Positions 29,361 through 41,711 are shown, counted from the first letter of the stretch. The stretch: 64,000 nt of DNA from Agarophyton chilense (GCA_030374765.1 JARGXX010000092.1:62001-126000), one strand, 5' to 3'. Numbers and translations: made by a program. The notes: generated by a model not told the origin, from the sequence alone.

Positions 29361-30949
29361 GGTTCTTGGTGAAATTGTACTTGGAAATCTGTTCCTACTA
29401 CATTCAGGTCTAGATGTTACCGATTTCATCGCAAGTAACATTGACCGCCTATCGTCTCTTGACTATGGAGCTTGGAACGAAGAAAAGCGTCCTTTCAAGA
29501 TAGGAAAAATCGGAATTTGGCTTCTTACTGAACCGAAGCCGTCCGAAGAAATCGATATTTCTGAATATCTTTCCGGCATTTGTAATATCGTACCCAATGG
29601 GGACTTTCCATTGACAGATGAAGATGCAGTCGACTATATGGATCTTGACAATTGGTAACAAGATGAAGAAGAGCTTTCTGCTGCCATTACCGATGCTGCT
29701 GAACGAGGCTCAAGCCATTTATCTGAGATCTCTAAAGAACCATTTAAAAAGTTGATTTTTGGGTCCAAAGATGTATTCCGCGTCAAGCTGTTAGGCAATC
29801 CTCCAGTTGATGTCCCTCCGATGGTAATCAAGTTCGAAGGCAACGAAAAGCCTGTAACAGTTCGTCAACGAACTTATTCTCCTGAGCAGCTCGATTTCAT
29901 GAAGAAGAAAGCAGATGAACTCATTTAAGTTGGATATATTTATCGAAATCCAACATCCAAGTGGGCTTGCGCTCCTTTGATTGTTCGTAAGCCTGGAAAG
30001 GGTCGTTTTCGTTTGACAGTTGATTTAAGGCCTTTTAACGCACAGACTAAGAAGAACGTCTGGCCTATGCCTCATGCGGACCCGATTCTTAGCTCGACTT
30101 TCTGGTTCGAATGTTTTCTTCAAGTTGGATTTTATTCATAGGTATTGGCAATTCCCTCTTGCTAAAGAATTGCAGGAATGTCAATCATTTCACACGCCGT
30201 TTGGAGTTTTTAGCCCAATAAGAGTACTTCACGGTGCGACCAAAACTGTTTCCTATTTTCAGGCAACCATGGAAAATCTCTTCTCCAATCTCGATCTTCT
30301 CATTTGGTTAGACAATATGCTTGGATTTGCCCCGGATGAAACTGCTTTAATCGGGAATCTAAAATCAGTCCTTGAGATCTGTCTTTAAAGTGGATTTAAG
30401 CTTAATTCTGTTACGTGCGAGCCTATAGCCAAGAAAGTTCGGTTTTGTGGACGTATAATTAATTCCGATGGTGTTAAGTTTAACCCACGAAATTACAAAG
30501 CATTAACGACAATGACTTCGCCTATGACTGTTGGATCTCTTATGGAACTGGTTCACGGCCCAAACTGGATGTGCACTGCTATTCCAGCATTTTCTGAGTT
30601 GATCAGACCATTACATGATCTTCTTGAAGGGCAGTACACTCTGCACAAAACTCGAAAGAAATCAAGGCTTGCTAATCGCCCTCTTTCGGCTTGAGAGACC
30701 GAGTACGATACTGCTTTCAAATCTCTCATTCATGCAATCATCAATCAAGTTATACTTGCTACGCCAAGTCCTAAGAATCGTCTGTGTCTATTTACGGATG
30801 CATCATCCACGCATTGGGCTGTTTGTCTTACACAATTTGATCCTGAAGAAATCAAAAATGGAGTTCCTCCTCCGCAAGATGGGAAACACTCTCCAGCTGC
30901 TTTTGTATCTGGAAGTTTTCGTGGGGCGTCCTACCGATGGACCACTCCT
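29361..30949 (+). pseudogene. B2 protease end, reverse transcriptase and start of RNase H
   Basis: RT palm motifs and the RNase H start (LCLFTDASSTHWAV) are readable in successive frames. The RT active-site segment reads WLDN in place of an xxDD box, so it is inactive. The block is cut at 30949 by a family-1 solo LTR; RNase H resumes at 31871. Confidence 0.75.
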
Positions 30950-31865
30950 TGTAGAGCAACGCCCAGTTAGGGGATACTTGAAGATGCAACTCATAGAATG
31001 AGGGTTGAACCCTCCGAGGGTTATGACTATGATCCCCTCTAAGGTGTGCTGAGGTGGCACTGTTTTCTGGTTAGAGTTCGCCTATGAAGTGAAAATTCGG
31101 ATGGCCCATGGTTGGATTGGCCCCGTGATACACGTGGCTTAATTTTGGCACCGATTTTCGGATATTTGTTAGAATGTTGGACTTTTGGGCCCTGACAGTG
31201 GGATCTCCACGTGTATGGCCCTGAGCAGGTGTGCACTACTGTAGAGTTTAGTTAGTGGGCCCTACTTAGGGAGATGAGATCTGACAGTCCGAAGCTCAGA
31301 GTAAATGGTAACCAAGGTTGGTCTTCGATACCTTCAGAGGTTCTTCGTCGCCATCGTTTCGGCCTTACAACCCGGAACGGGCTCTGGTTAGCAACGCCTG
31401 CGTAGGGACACGACCCCACTTGGAGAGTGCCCACGTTTGGGTTCCGTGCAACCACCCCCTTGGGACCGCTCAGACGACCTGCGTGCACGATATCCCGTGG
31501 GGGTTCTGCTTACTTGTTGCGTGCTTTTTGTGTTTCCTTTCGAGGACAGGTTTTCGCCCCTGTGTTGGGTTTCTTTTGTTGTTTCGCCCCTTTTCTGGTT
31601 CTCGGGTCCGGTGCCTGTTAGTGCCCGACCCTCGCCCCGTTTTTCCTCTTCGCCGGATTTTCCCTCATTCTTTGAGATACCCATACGCATTCCCGATCCA
31701 ACGGTTTCTACCCCTCACCTCCGTCGGTACTGCCGGAATCCCCCGTGGGAGTTACACCCCACACTACGGGTGGAACGGAGGGCTCTGTCTCTGAGTCTGC
31801 CTCCCCCAGGGAGCAAGGCTTCGAACACCTTGAGAGCACTTCCCGTCGCCGGGTTTTGCTCCACA
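30950..31865 (+). repeat. Solo LTR, family 1 (916 bp)
   Basis: TGTAGAGC to GCTCCACA, bordered by the 5-bp duplication CTCCT (30945-30949 and 31866-31870). It sits inside the RNase H region of B2; excising it with one duplication rejoins that region. Confidence 0.95.
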
Positions 31866-31870
31866 CTCCT

Positions 31871-32965
31871 GAACAAGAATGCTACGCAATTATCGAAAGC
31901 GTTACTCGCCTGGCTCATATACTTGCAGCCTGTGGTGAATTCTCTTGTACACTGACCACAAGAATATTCTTTATATGCTATCTCCTACAAGGTATAATGC
32001 GAATGTTGCGCGCCATTTTGTCCACAAGACTCAACGTTGGGCTCTTCGACTGGCAGAGTTTATTTCACAATTGAAAACATACCAGGTGAGCAGAACATAT
32101 GGGCCGATATTCTCACTCGCTGGGCAGCGCCTGGTTTTAATGAGACTCCCGCCCGTCGCCCATCTGCACTCCAAGTACCTCTCATAACTGATGATCTACC
32201 TGAGCTACCTTCTCCGGATGTTATTGCATTGTCGCAAGAAAAAACTCCACCACCTGAAGGAAGTGAATATGTTCTATCAGAAGATTCAAAACTTTGGAAA
32301 AATTCTGATGGTAAACTATACATCCCTGACAATGATCAAGAACTACAGCTTCGCATTTGTGTATCTGCACATTGCAGACTAGGAGGACACCGAGGAATTC
32401 ATCCAACTCAAGAAAATATTATAGACAAAGTGATATGGAGTACAATGGACGCTGGCGTTAAGTCTTTTGTGCAGAGTTGCTTCGTCTGTATAATCTCTGC
32501 TACTGGATCTAAAGCTCCTCGTCCACTTGGTCAACAAGTCCATGCTCAACATGTTTCAGAACTCTTACATTTCGACTTTCTTTTCATAGGAGAGTCGACG
32601 AGTGAACATGAGTATATTCTAATTCTCAAAGATGACTTTTCCGGTTATGTCACTTTTCGTGCATGCAGAAATGCTGACGCTGCCACGACGGCTGAGATTC
32701 TCATGGAATACTTTACTAAGTTCGTTCCAGTATAAAATTGGTTCTCCTACCAAGGCTCTCACTTTGTCAACAAGGTCATGGAGTGCTTAACTGATTCATT
32801 CGGGGCGAAGCACCGATTCTCTACTGTTTATGCCCCTCGTTCTAACGGAACAGTTGAATCTGTTTGCAAAGAAGTACTCCGTTTATTACATGCCTTAAAT
32901 ACGGAGACTAAGACTCCTGAAATTGAATGGAAAAGAAATGTTTCTGCTATCCAAAGAATTATCAA
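31871..32965 (+). pseudogene. B2 RNase H end and integrase core
   Basis: After the LTR come RNase H remnants (ECYAIIESV), then the integrase zinc region with C-x2-C (SCFVCIIS), the first catalytic Asp in LLHFDFLFIG, and later YAPRSNGTVES with the catalytic Glu. A stop near 32733 and frame changes show it is dead. Cut at 32966 by a family-3 LTR. Confidence 0.75.
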
Positions 32966-33830
32966 TGAAGAGCAACGTCCTCCAGGGAGGTTTTTGGGGA
33001 CTTAAGTTTTTTCCAGAGCCTCCGGCGTGCAACCTCGTTATGAGTAGGAGTAATCCATTTTTACGGGGATAACCGGAACGCCGGTGATGCATCGGCGGGA
33101 CCGGGTGCCATACACGTGGCCGCAGCGCCCGCGCGACACGTGGCCGCCAGATTGGCCCCTTTTGTTAGACGGACATTTAGCTATTTAGGATAGTCTTTAT
33201 TTATTCTATTCTACGGTGACTACAGTACTTAGGCCGCCGGCCTCGCGGCCGCCGGTCCAGTAAAGTCTCCCCAACAAGGGTGATCTTGGTCTTCCAGATC
33301 TTGGCTCTGGGTCGAACCGCCTGCGCGGATATACAACTCCTTACGGAAGGATTTCCCGTGGTGCACGGCTTCTTAACCCCCTTGGACGTTCAAGCAGCCT
33401 TCGTGTGTTGGGTATCTATTCCCACTTTCGTGGTTCTGCCCGTGTATACAGTTTGCTACACCCGGCAGTGCCGGCTATTCCCGAGTCCCCTCTTGCGACT
33501 CGTGGTCAACCTCGCCCTCTTGCCTCCGTTCCCATTTTCCTTCCCTTTTCTTCCCCTTCATTGGGCAATTCTCGCTCTTGCGGCTCGCACTGACACCTGT
33601 CGTGCTCGCCACTCTCGTGGGTTTTGCCTCCTCAGAGGATACGCAAGCACCGCTTCGGCGGATATTCTCGGCTTCTTTCAGCCTCCCTGCGCCCGTCGCG
33701 ACGGTTCGGCTCCGGCTCACACCCGGCATTGCGCGCCGATCCCTAAGAGGGCTCTACGGCGCCGGCTACGTCGTGAGAGGAAGATCCGGACGTCTTCGTA
33801 GGTTTTCCCCCTTGGGGGCATTGTCCTACA
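32966..33830 (+). repeat. Solo LTR, family 3 (865 bp)
   Basis: Starts TGAAGAGCAACGTCC, ends TCCTACA, flanked by the duplication ATCAA (32961-32965 and 33831-33835). CACGTG boxes at 33113-33118 and 33137-33142. The 3' half has the pyrimidine-rich signature of families 1 and 2. Confidence 0.92.
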
Positions 33831-33835
33831 ATCAA

Positions 33836-34558
33836 CAACCCGCCTTGTCGCCGTCTTGGTGGTAGAGCACCCATTACCGTTCATACTGGAATGAAGTCCG
33901 GGAATCCACTACATCTTGTATTATTTGAAGCCAAGATTCGAAAGACTCGCTCTATGAATGAGACTCGTATCCTACAAACGCTCAAGATCGAAGAACTCTA
34001 GAAATCTTTAGATGAAATGCACAAGGAGATGAACGCTACCTTGGATGAAGCAAGGCAAAAAGCTATTGAGCCACAAAATGCCAAAACTCACATTGTTCGT
34101 CACCATCCCGTTGTCGGTGACTATGTCATAGTCGCATGTATGTTCGGCGCTAGTACTAATATGTCCACTAATGGGTTGGACCTCGTCATGGTACTCGTAT
34201 TCTCTCGAACTGGACCGTGGAGTTGGAGCACCTTCTACATGATACAATCCAAGTTTCTCAAATATGTCGTATTCGACCTTATGCTGATTCTATGGTGGGT
34301 ATCCGGGTCCAGATGAAGGAAGTTGTTGAATATACGGATCGAATCTGGTAATCTGTCGACTCGATCAACTCTATCAAGGAAGTAATAAAGGACACCTTCA
34401 AAGTCCTGGTGAGCTGTAAAGTTCTATCTTTTGCTTGTGACTCTTTGAAACCGCTATTTATCATGTTTGAAGATGTTCCAGCAAAACTACGACACTTTTT
34501 CCGAGACACAACTATAACTCGTCTTCTCCGTTCCGCTAAGAAATCTCTTCGCAAGTAA
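33836..34558 (+). pseudogene. B2 integrase C-terminal part and chromodomain-like end
   Basis: The reading resumes with RLGGRAPITVHTG, a typical integrase continuation, then a helical stretch. It ends with a segment resembling the terminal chromodomain-like part of gypsy Pol (FIMFEDVPAKLRHFF) and a stop just before a purine-rich GCTGGGGGA. Confidence 0.65.
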
Positions 34559-34574
34559 CTCAGTGCTGGGGGAC

Positions 34575-34823
34575 TGTGGTGACCCGAATGGACATTTGAC
34601 CAACCTCAATTGCTTTCAAGGTCTAAATATATTTGGAATCCTTTCATTCTGAAAACCTTATGTGGTAATTCAGTATAAATACCCATCCATCCTAAATAAT
34701 ATAAAGTCAGGGAATAAACAGACTGACAACCGACCTTCACGATTTTCATTCTAAGGCTACCTTGCCTACCTTGACCAAAGCTCTACATCTATCACTACCA
34801 TCTCAACACCGACTGCCCCAACA
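34575..34823 (+). repeat. Probable 3' LTR of element B2
   Basis: Begins TGTGGTGACCC right after a G-rich polypurine-like stretch and pol stop, and ends near CCCCAACA, about 249 bp. No partner LTR is present in the window, so the right boundary is uncertain. Confidence 0.45.
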
Positions 34824-36549
34824 AATATGATGCATCAAAAGTTTTGTTTTTGAAACAGTATTTTTACTAATAAATCTTGTCACTCTGATTTTGTTAGGTT
34901 CACTGTGGCCAGCACGTCGATTTTCGGATATTTTGGGAAAGAGAAATGATTTTTAAACAAACTTTACTTGTTAAGATTTGGCGGGGAATAGCGAGCAGCT
35001 GTAATGCTGCTGTCAGCCATGCCAAGCGTCGCGTACCTCGGGCCGGGGATGTCGCGCGCGCGGTACTTCAGTGCACTGCGTATGGGGCTCCATGTCACTG
35101 CCTGCTCCTCATGTCTATTTTTCTTCTTTTTTTCTTTTCGGTTTTACTTCCAATCACGGAGACATCTCATCATGTCTATTTTGTTTTCTAAAGTTCTTTA
35201 CTGCAACGTGTTCACGACATGCACGCAAAAGGCGGATATCCTTGGTTCTGAGTCAACAAATGATTGATCTTCATCCAGCACACTGCTGAGTGCAGGAATA
35301 GTCGAAATTGAGAGGGAATCCTGTTGTTGCTCTAGTTGCTACGATGCCTTTTCTCAATCATGGGGGATAAGAAGTTCTGCCACACCCATCCAGGGGTGGC
35401 CGGGATTATTATTTTGACATCTGGTTTGCCTGGCGAGGGCGGGCGGTGGGCAGTGACCGGCGGCACGCGATGCTATTCTAGTGAATAGACGCCAAGATTT
35501 AGTTATGGGCAATGGCGGGCGCTGCTAAAATTTTCCTTATTTCAGATCGTGGCCCGAAATGGCCCTCGTTATTTAAACAGCAGAAATGACAAATTCTGGC
35601 TTGTTTCTCAACTACAACACATTTCAAGCTATTTAAAAAGGGCTATTGTATGTTGATTTTCTGGCATTAGTTCACAGCGCAGATCTCATGTGATTCTTTT
35701 CACTCACCGAAATAATTAAAACTACCGAACCCACACACGCACAGAAAGAGGGCCTCGCAGCCCAAGTTTTTACTTGTCGTAAGACAAACATTCGTAAACA
35801 TCGATTTAACCGCTAATCCTGGGGCTATACCCTTATGCAGGTGGCGATGCTCTCACAGCATCCAGATAAATCCACTCGGCTTTCGTGGAAGTTCCATTTC
35901 TTTAGTTTCGAAGCCACCACTGTCTCTCGGCTTCCAGCAGTTAGCAATCCTACCTGGTTGCAAACTGTTTCGCTTCAATTGTCAATCAGGAAAGGGCATC
36001 CCCATCGTGGGCCATTTGTCTCAGAACAGCAGAGAAACAACTTGTATAGGGGAAATCTCAGTCGTTTATGGTTGAACAGTACACGTCAAATATAGAAGTG
36101 GTGCAATGAATTACGCCTTCCTTCATTATCAAACGATTGCATTCACATTTGTGTTGTTGCCATTAACCACCTTTGTCGCATCCATCACGAAGGATGGAGA
36201 ATGTTTAATACGTTTTAGACCTGCATTCACCGGTAGAGCCTGGCGTTTTCGAAATGGGAGGAGTCGTAGCCAGACTTGGAGAAAATGAAAGGGTTTTCCC
36301 TAGCTGGTTTGGATATCTTATCGGTCTGTGTTTCTCTTGCGCGTTTTTGCCGTTATCATCACAGCTATTCAAATTTCTCTGAACAATGCTAAATGTATTC
36401 TTTCCTCTATTTTCAATCTTCACAACCTTTTTACTATATTCTAATGTTGGTACGTCTACAAGTACATTAGCCGGTCATTCGAGACCGAGAAAAAGCCTTG
36501 CGATCCTCATGTGCTTTCACCAAGGACTGTCTTGTATGGTCTTTTGTCT
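34824..36549. other. Intergenic region, no gene recognised
   Basis: AT-rich with short open frames; no domain, repeat or RNA signal that I can support. Confidence 0.5.
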
Positions 36550-38412
36550 CTAGACTAAACGATGCAATGACTCTACGATTACTTTCCCCCGAATACTGGA
36601 ATTCTTACGCTCCGATTTGTAGAGGTCTTCCTCCACAGGAAATATCTCCTGCTCTTTTGCAGTCAAGATCTTTTCCATTTCCAACCGCTTATGCAACTCC
36701 TTCTTTAAATCTTGTTCAAATTCATCCGAAAGTTTTGTCGCCTCTCGAAGCTCTGATTGCAGCCGCTGTACATCTTCCTCCTTGCTGTTTACAACATCCC
36801 TTAGAACGTTCAAGTTCTTTTCAAGAGATTTCAGCGTCTTTGATAAGGATTCAAAAGCCAAAGGATCCCGTGCTTGCAACCGGCTACCATGTTTTGGATT
36901 GGAACCTAGAGAGAGAATGCGTTTGAATTCTGCTAGATTGGTTGGCCCCTCTTGTAGGTTTGGAACAACTTCAGTCTCCGCGGAATCGACGCGAATGGAT
37001 CCGCGCCGAATGCTGTCTGTTTGGTTGATCTGTTCTTCTAAGTTATCAATAGCTTCTCTTTCAGAGCGTGACCCGCTCGTCAGATGACGAAGCCGACTAG
37101 TTAACTTTTGGAAAAGTCTTGGTGGACTGTAACGCCTTCTTTGGGTGTTTGAGCGCGATAAAAGGCCATGAAGCATCCTTCCGCTCTTCGGGGCTGAGCC
37201 ATTTTCCAAGTTCTCGTTTGCAGCAGGGCCCCCATCTTCTTCTTTCTTCGTTACATGGCACACCTTGCCTGTTTTCTTCCTCTGGAAAAGCCCTGTTTGA
37301 CTTCTTCGTTCGTGTTGGTCGTTCGAACGAGAGACTTGGACTTTTGGCTGCTTGCTTTCACTGTATGGCGCCAAAGCGTCATCCCCGTGTTCGTTTGTAG
37401 CTCTTATATCCGTTTCAGAAACCCATTCTTGGTCGTTTCTCCCATTCATGTCTGTTTCATTTCTACTACGAAATACTGACGCTCCCACTCTTCCAAGTAG
37501 TTTGGACCCCTTGCGTACAAGCAATTCGAGAGGCCTCTTTAGTCTGCGAGGGCTAGAACTCTCCGAAGTACTGGAGCTACTAGTGAGCAAAATTTTCATC
37601 TCGTCCAGTACCCGTTCTAGCCCATCCAGGTGTTCCTGCACTGCATGTGAGGAGCATTTCGCTTCCCTGAGCTGTTTGTGGTAGTTCATGCATCTCAAGG
37701 AGGCCTGGGTGGCCACCAATTCCGCCATCTCCGCTTTATGAATTGCCTGAAGCGCCTCTACCTCGCCTGTTACTCTTGCAGTTTGCAACCGCTGAACTCT
37801 ACTTTCCAACACTTTTGTTGTCTCTAAAAGAGTCTTCTTATGTGCTTTCAACTCACGGTTTTCGGTCCTTGCTTCATACAAGGATTTGGAAAGCTTCTCG
37901 TTCCTCTCTTCGTATTCTGCGCAGACGTATTCGAGGTCATGAGTTTCTTTCTTCGCTAGGTGAAGGTCTTCCTTCGCATTCCGGGCTTTTTCTGAAATCT
38001 CCCCTAAGCGACGTTTCAAAGAGATGATAGAGACTTGATCTTCGCTGACCGACCCTTTCCCCTGTCCACATTGATTCTTGAGAGATTTGTGGATTGCTTC
38101 AAGAGTAGCAAGTAGCTCCCGCTTGTGTACCTCCGTTGAAACACTGACAGCCAAATTGTCCTTTACATTACCGCCGACGCTTGAGAGAACCTTATCGATG
38201 CTTTCAATTTTGCTCTGTTGCGCATGGCGGAGCAGTTCCTTCCAAAACTCAAGGGCCATGGTATCAAGGTCAGCTTTCAGCTCGGGTTTCAACGTGGAAT
38301 TCTCCATTGAATTTCCATTATTCTTCGTATTATTGCATTGCGAATGGGCTTCAAGAGGCTTCTTCTCGAAGAACGCCATCAGACTCGCAACGGATTGCTT
38401 CAATGTGGTCAT
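36550..38412 (-). CDS. Long coiled-coil protein of unknown function
   Basis: A 620-residue single-exon protein starting at the ATG at 38412; the open frame upstream has no ATG. After a short N-terminus with MAFFEKK come a helical region and then a long heptad-rich coiled coil (roughly residues 110-300, with runs such as LKRRLGEISEKARNAKE). A Ser-rich basic linker (about 300-510) has repeated Arg-rich patches, and a second coiled coil (about 525-600) reads SLEKNLNVLRDVV. The layout fits a structural or scaffold protein of cytoskeleton, Golgi or chromatin. The N-terminal segment with paired Phe resembles, but does not match, a PCNA-interacting box. No close family recognised; likely a real host gene given its length. 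Confidence 0.75.
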   Translation of the reverse strand: MTTLKQSVASLMAFFEKKPLEAHSQCNNTKNNGNSMENSTLKPELKADLDTMALEFWKELLRHAQQSKIESIDKVLSSVGGNVKDNLAVSVSTEVHKRELLATLEAIHKSLKNQCGQGKGSVSEDQVSIISLKRRLGEISEKARNAKEDLHLAKKETHDLEYVCAEYEERNEKLSKSLYEARTENRELKAHKKTLLETTKVLESRVQRLQTARVTGEVEALQAIHKAEMAELVATQASLRCMNYHKQLREAKCSSHAVQEHLDGLERVLDEMKILLTSSSSTSESSSPRRLKRPLELLVRKGSKLLGRVGASVFRSRNETDMNGRNDQEWVSETDIRATNEHGDDALAPYSESKQPKVQVSRSNDQHERRSQTGLFQRKKTGKVCHVTKKEEDGGPAANENLENGSAPKSGRMLHGLLSRSNTQRRRYSPPRLFQKLTSRLRHLTSGSRSEREAIDNLEEQINQTDSIRRGSIRVDSAETEVVPNLQEGPTNLAEFKRILSLGSNPKHGSRLQARDPLAFESLSKTLKSLEKNLNVLRDVVNSKEEDVQRLQSELREATKLSDEFEQDLKKELHKRLEMEKILTAKEQEIFPVEEDLYKSERKNSSIRGKVIVESLHRLV

Positions 38413-40592
38413 TTTTGAAGAGATAGAATTGAAATGGTTGGAATTGAATACTTTCTGGAGTTTGTGAGATTGAGTGCGGAAAGCTGTGCTTGTGCAATGA
38501 GGGGTTGAAGCGGTTGAATGGGTGAACTGCAGCTTGTGCCCCAAGTTTTATACTGTTCTTCTCATCGCCTGGCCTTACATTGAGAGCCAACAAGTTAATG
38601 ATTTCTTGGCTGGGAGAGAGTTATTGTTTCCAGAAGAGCTTGTCAGATTAATTGTTGAATTGAATACTCATTTAGCAATATTTTGTGGCTGATGCGTAAT
38701 GATTACGTCGCAGGAGTTGCTCTCGCCGTCACAGGAGAATGCAAGTGATATTTCACGAGATGCCCATTGTAATGTAATGCTACCAACATGGGTCAATGTG
38801 AGCTTTTTCCTTCTTCGATTTCATTTGGGATGAGCTGTAGTAAGAACGCTAGCTTTACTCCCTTTCCGGTTTCAATCCGAGAGTGTGCCAGTAAAGATTT
38901 CTTGGCGGGCAGTTCCATCTTTCGCTTGGTGAATTGAAACACAAATGAGACCATGGGTGAGTTGGCGGGAAAAAATGCAAAACGAAATCCATACTGTCAG
39001 AAGCTTTGCGAGTCGTTGAAACCCCGCCGAGGCCACAGACGGTGATATGTCACTTGGCTTGTTCCGCTAATACCCATGGGTCTACTTTTCGTTACGAACC
39101 GAAATGCTACACTCTACCCGAGCATTTCACCACAGAAAACGGCTATTTAAAATACTTTCCGTTCGACGCTGAGCCGTTTATATTTTGTGTTTCCAAGCCG
39201 AAGAGGAACTACTTCACACACGTACCTCTTCCTCTTTACGAACGCCATATCTTCAACTGACATGGTTCATTCTATTCGACCAGTACTTTGAGTCTCTTTC
39301 GTTTGGTCCTAGTAATTCATCACACCGGCAACGTTTGTCATCCGACATTTGAACAGAAAGTTGTCTATGTTTCTTTTATCGATATACCATCCTTGCAATG
39401 AAATGCTTTCCTTTTTGTTCATGAGCGACCTCACGTTTGAAGAAAGAGCGCAGTTGTGCAAACGGTCTACTGTTCTCAGCGGAATAGTCCTAATCATCTT
39501 CAGACGTTCTTGCTTTCATTATTCTACCCGTCCACTTATGCATTCATCTCGAAGACACTCGTGCTCCTACGTTTTGTTTTGTATGTCCGCTCATGTTGAC
39601 GATGTCAGCTAGTACTCGAATTCCTGGTGTATTCGTTCCATTGTAAGCGATCTCATTCACCGGAATCTGATTCCTGCATGAGATCGCACAGTTTTTATAC
39701 ATACAAACAAGTTTTGGCGAGAAACATGCCACCTGGGACTTCGACAACACTTAATGTTGTTCACAAAATCGCTCATCGCTCGATGCAAGCTGGTACATAA
39801 GAGGACATCTTTATTACTGTGTTTACCTTCGCAGAATTAAAACACGAAGCTTCGACGGTTGCGCAGACGCACTGTGAGTCACGGGGTGAAGGTGAATACT
39901 AGGAGTCGTATTGACTATAGTAAATCTGAAGGCCAACTTCTCAGGCACCGAATGGAAAATATTGTGCACCGCACTGCTTTGGTATCTTTACTAACTCTGG
40001 GAGGGATGTATTCGAGTGGACCACACCATCACCTACTCACACAAATAGAGTTTCCCAAAATCAATTCTATCGGAGATACAGCATTAATAATCTCGTCGTC
40101 AAAATGTGCACCATACTTTGACATAGTTGCCCATAATTTTGGATACAATTGCTTTTTCTTCCAATGATCGTTCAAAATTAAGTACATGGAGAATCTACTC
40201 AGGGTTTTTTGGCGTTGGGATCTATCACCTTCAGCATTCCGTTGAACATTCACAGCCCCAACCGACATCGCAAACTGCTTCAGAAAATATCTCGTACATG
40301 AATTCACCTGATTTTGTTATCATTAAAAGCAGAATGACCCCGCGTAAAAATAATTGAAAATCCCCCAGAACTAACAACCCCTAAGGGGGGTCACAACCCC
40401 TAAATGACCCCTATTTTACGTAGACACCTCTATTGTAAAAGGGGCCAAACAGCCAAATAATCCTACATTATATACGCTTCAGAACCGTCTAGCAATATTA
40501 TATCATGTAACAATATAATTCAACAATTGTCCCATAAGCGCCACTATCAAACGTAGAGATGTTGTATACAGAACTGTCCACTGATTAAACAT
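38413..40592. other. Intergenic region, no gene recognised
   Basis: Short frames only. Around 40375-40425 CCCCTAA-type motifs and their complement recur a few times; too few and irregular to be telomeric. Confidence 0.5.
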
Positions 40593-40824
40593 TGTTGGAG
40601 AATTGATCGTTACAATCCGACAAGAACGACTAATCTTGTAGGAAATGTATCGGAATAGTGGCCCAGAGTTTGTAACCAAAATGATAGGAACTAGGTACAA
40701 ATTTTGAATAGCATGGGACCAGTGATCTGAAGCTGGAGGATAGTTTGGCAGCCTATAAAGAGCAGCCTGAACCACAACCAATAAAAACTGGCATCTATTT
40801 GGATTTGTAAAACCTTGAAAAAAA
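40593..40824 (+). repeat. 5' LTR of copia element C
   Basis: Starts TGTTGGAGAATTG and aligns along its length with 45480-45714. The 3' end is defined by the adjacent primer site. Confidence 0.8.
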
Positions 40825-40841
40825 GGTTATGGGCCCAGCAC
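40825..40841 (+). other. Half-tRNA primer-binding site (initiator tRNA-Met, anticodon region)
   Basis: GGTTATGGGCCCAGCAC is the exact complement of the anticodon arm of eukaryotic initiator tRNA-Met (GUGCUGGGCCCAUAACC), not of a tRNA 3' end. Drosophila copia uses the same kind of internal site after tRNA cleavage. Confidence 0.85.
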
Positions 40842-41711
40842 ACTCAAACACTTCCGCGTAAAATACCACACAACTAATCGAGCGCAATGAAAGAAAATCT
40901 TAGTGAAGTTTCGAAGCTTTCAGTTTTGTTGCCCAAAGCAGATAACTATTCCATTCCGTTGATAAGCTCGAATTCTTTTTGCAAGCAGAAGTAGTCTGGC
41001 GCTTTGTAGGCGGTTGTAGAGTTGATGAGGCGGTAGAAGAGCCATGAGTGTCTTATGAATTTGATGTGCTATATTGAAAAGCACAGTGTTTTGCATTAAG
41101 CAAAACTCATCGGGCTATAGGGCTGATCGCGATTATCAGCAAGATACATGATCTAGATATATCGCCCATTGCCATTATCAGCACGAAACGACAGTCAGTG
41201 CCCAAGCGAACGAGCACAAGCACATGACCAAGAGAACATTACAAGATCTGTTTTAAATTCAGTAAACAGAGGTGAGTACGCGGAGAGAGCCACCGGAGCC
41301 CAGCGTTGTGCTGAATCTAATCGTCGCTTATCCCACACTCTGTAGATACACCTCACTTTTAATATGAATGGTAACATTGACCAACACGTTACAATGGTAC
41401 AAAACCTTTACTGGAAAAGAGATCAAGAACTGACATGGAAGGATGATCAGTGATCAGATATTTCGTTTCCGAGTATATATCTTTCCATCCACGAAGTTTT
41501 TGTATCGTTAGTTGTCGACGTGAATGATTTTACTGTATTCTGAACCAAGCTCAAGAATAACTTCCAAATGATATCGCAGGCTAGCGTGAATGCGTTAGTA
41601 AAAAATCGCCAAGACTGAACAATGAACACCAATGAGAGTGTTCTAGAGTACATAAGTCGCTTGAAAGCAATTGGGTCTAATTAACGTGGCATTGGCTACA
41701 GTATAACAGAT

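Larger units (their letters stand above)
29361..34823 (+). mobile_element. Degenerate Ty3/gypsy element B2, 3' portion (protease end to 3' LTR)
   Basis: From 29361 a different gypsy family reads: end of protease (IVLGNLFLL), RT (RFRLTVDLRPF, then a damaged catalytic stretch LIWLDNML), RNase H, integrase with HHCC region and core, and a chromodomain-like end finishing at 34556-34558. Several in-frame stops and shifts (for example 29656, 29926, 30386) show decay. Two solo LTRs interrupt it. Confidence 0.75.

Noticed and set aside
40375-40425. CCCCTAA repeats resembling interstitial telomere sequence
   Set aside because: Only a few irregular copies, in both orientations.
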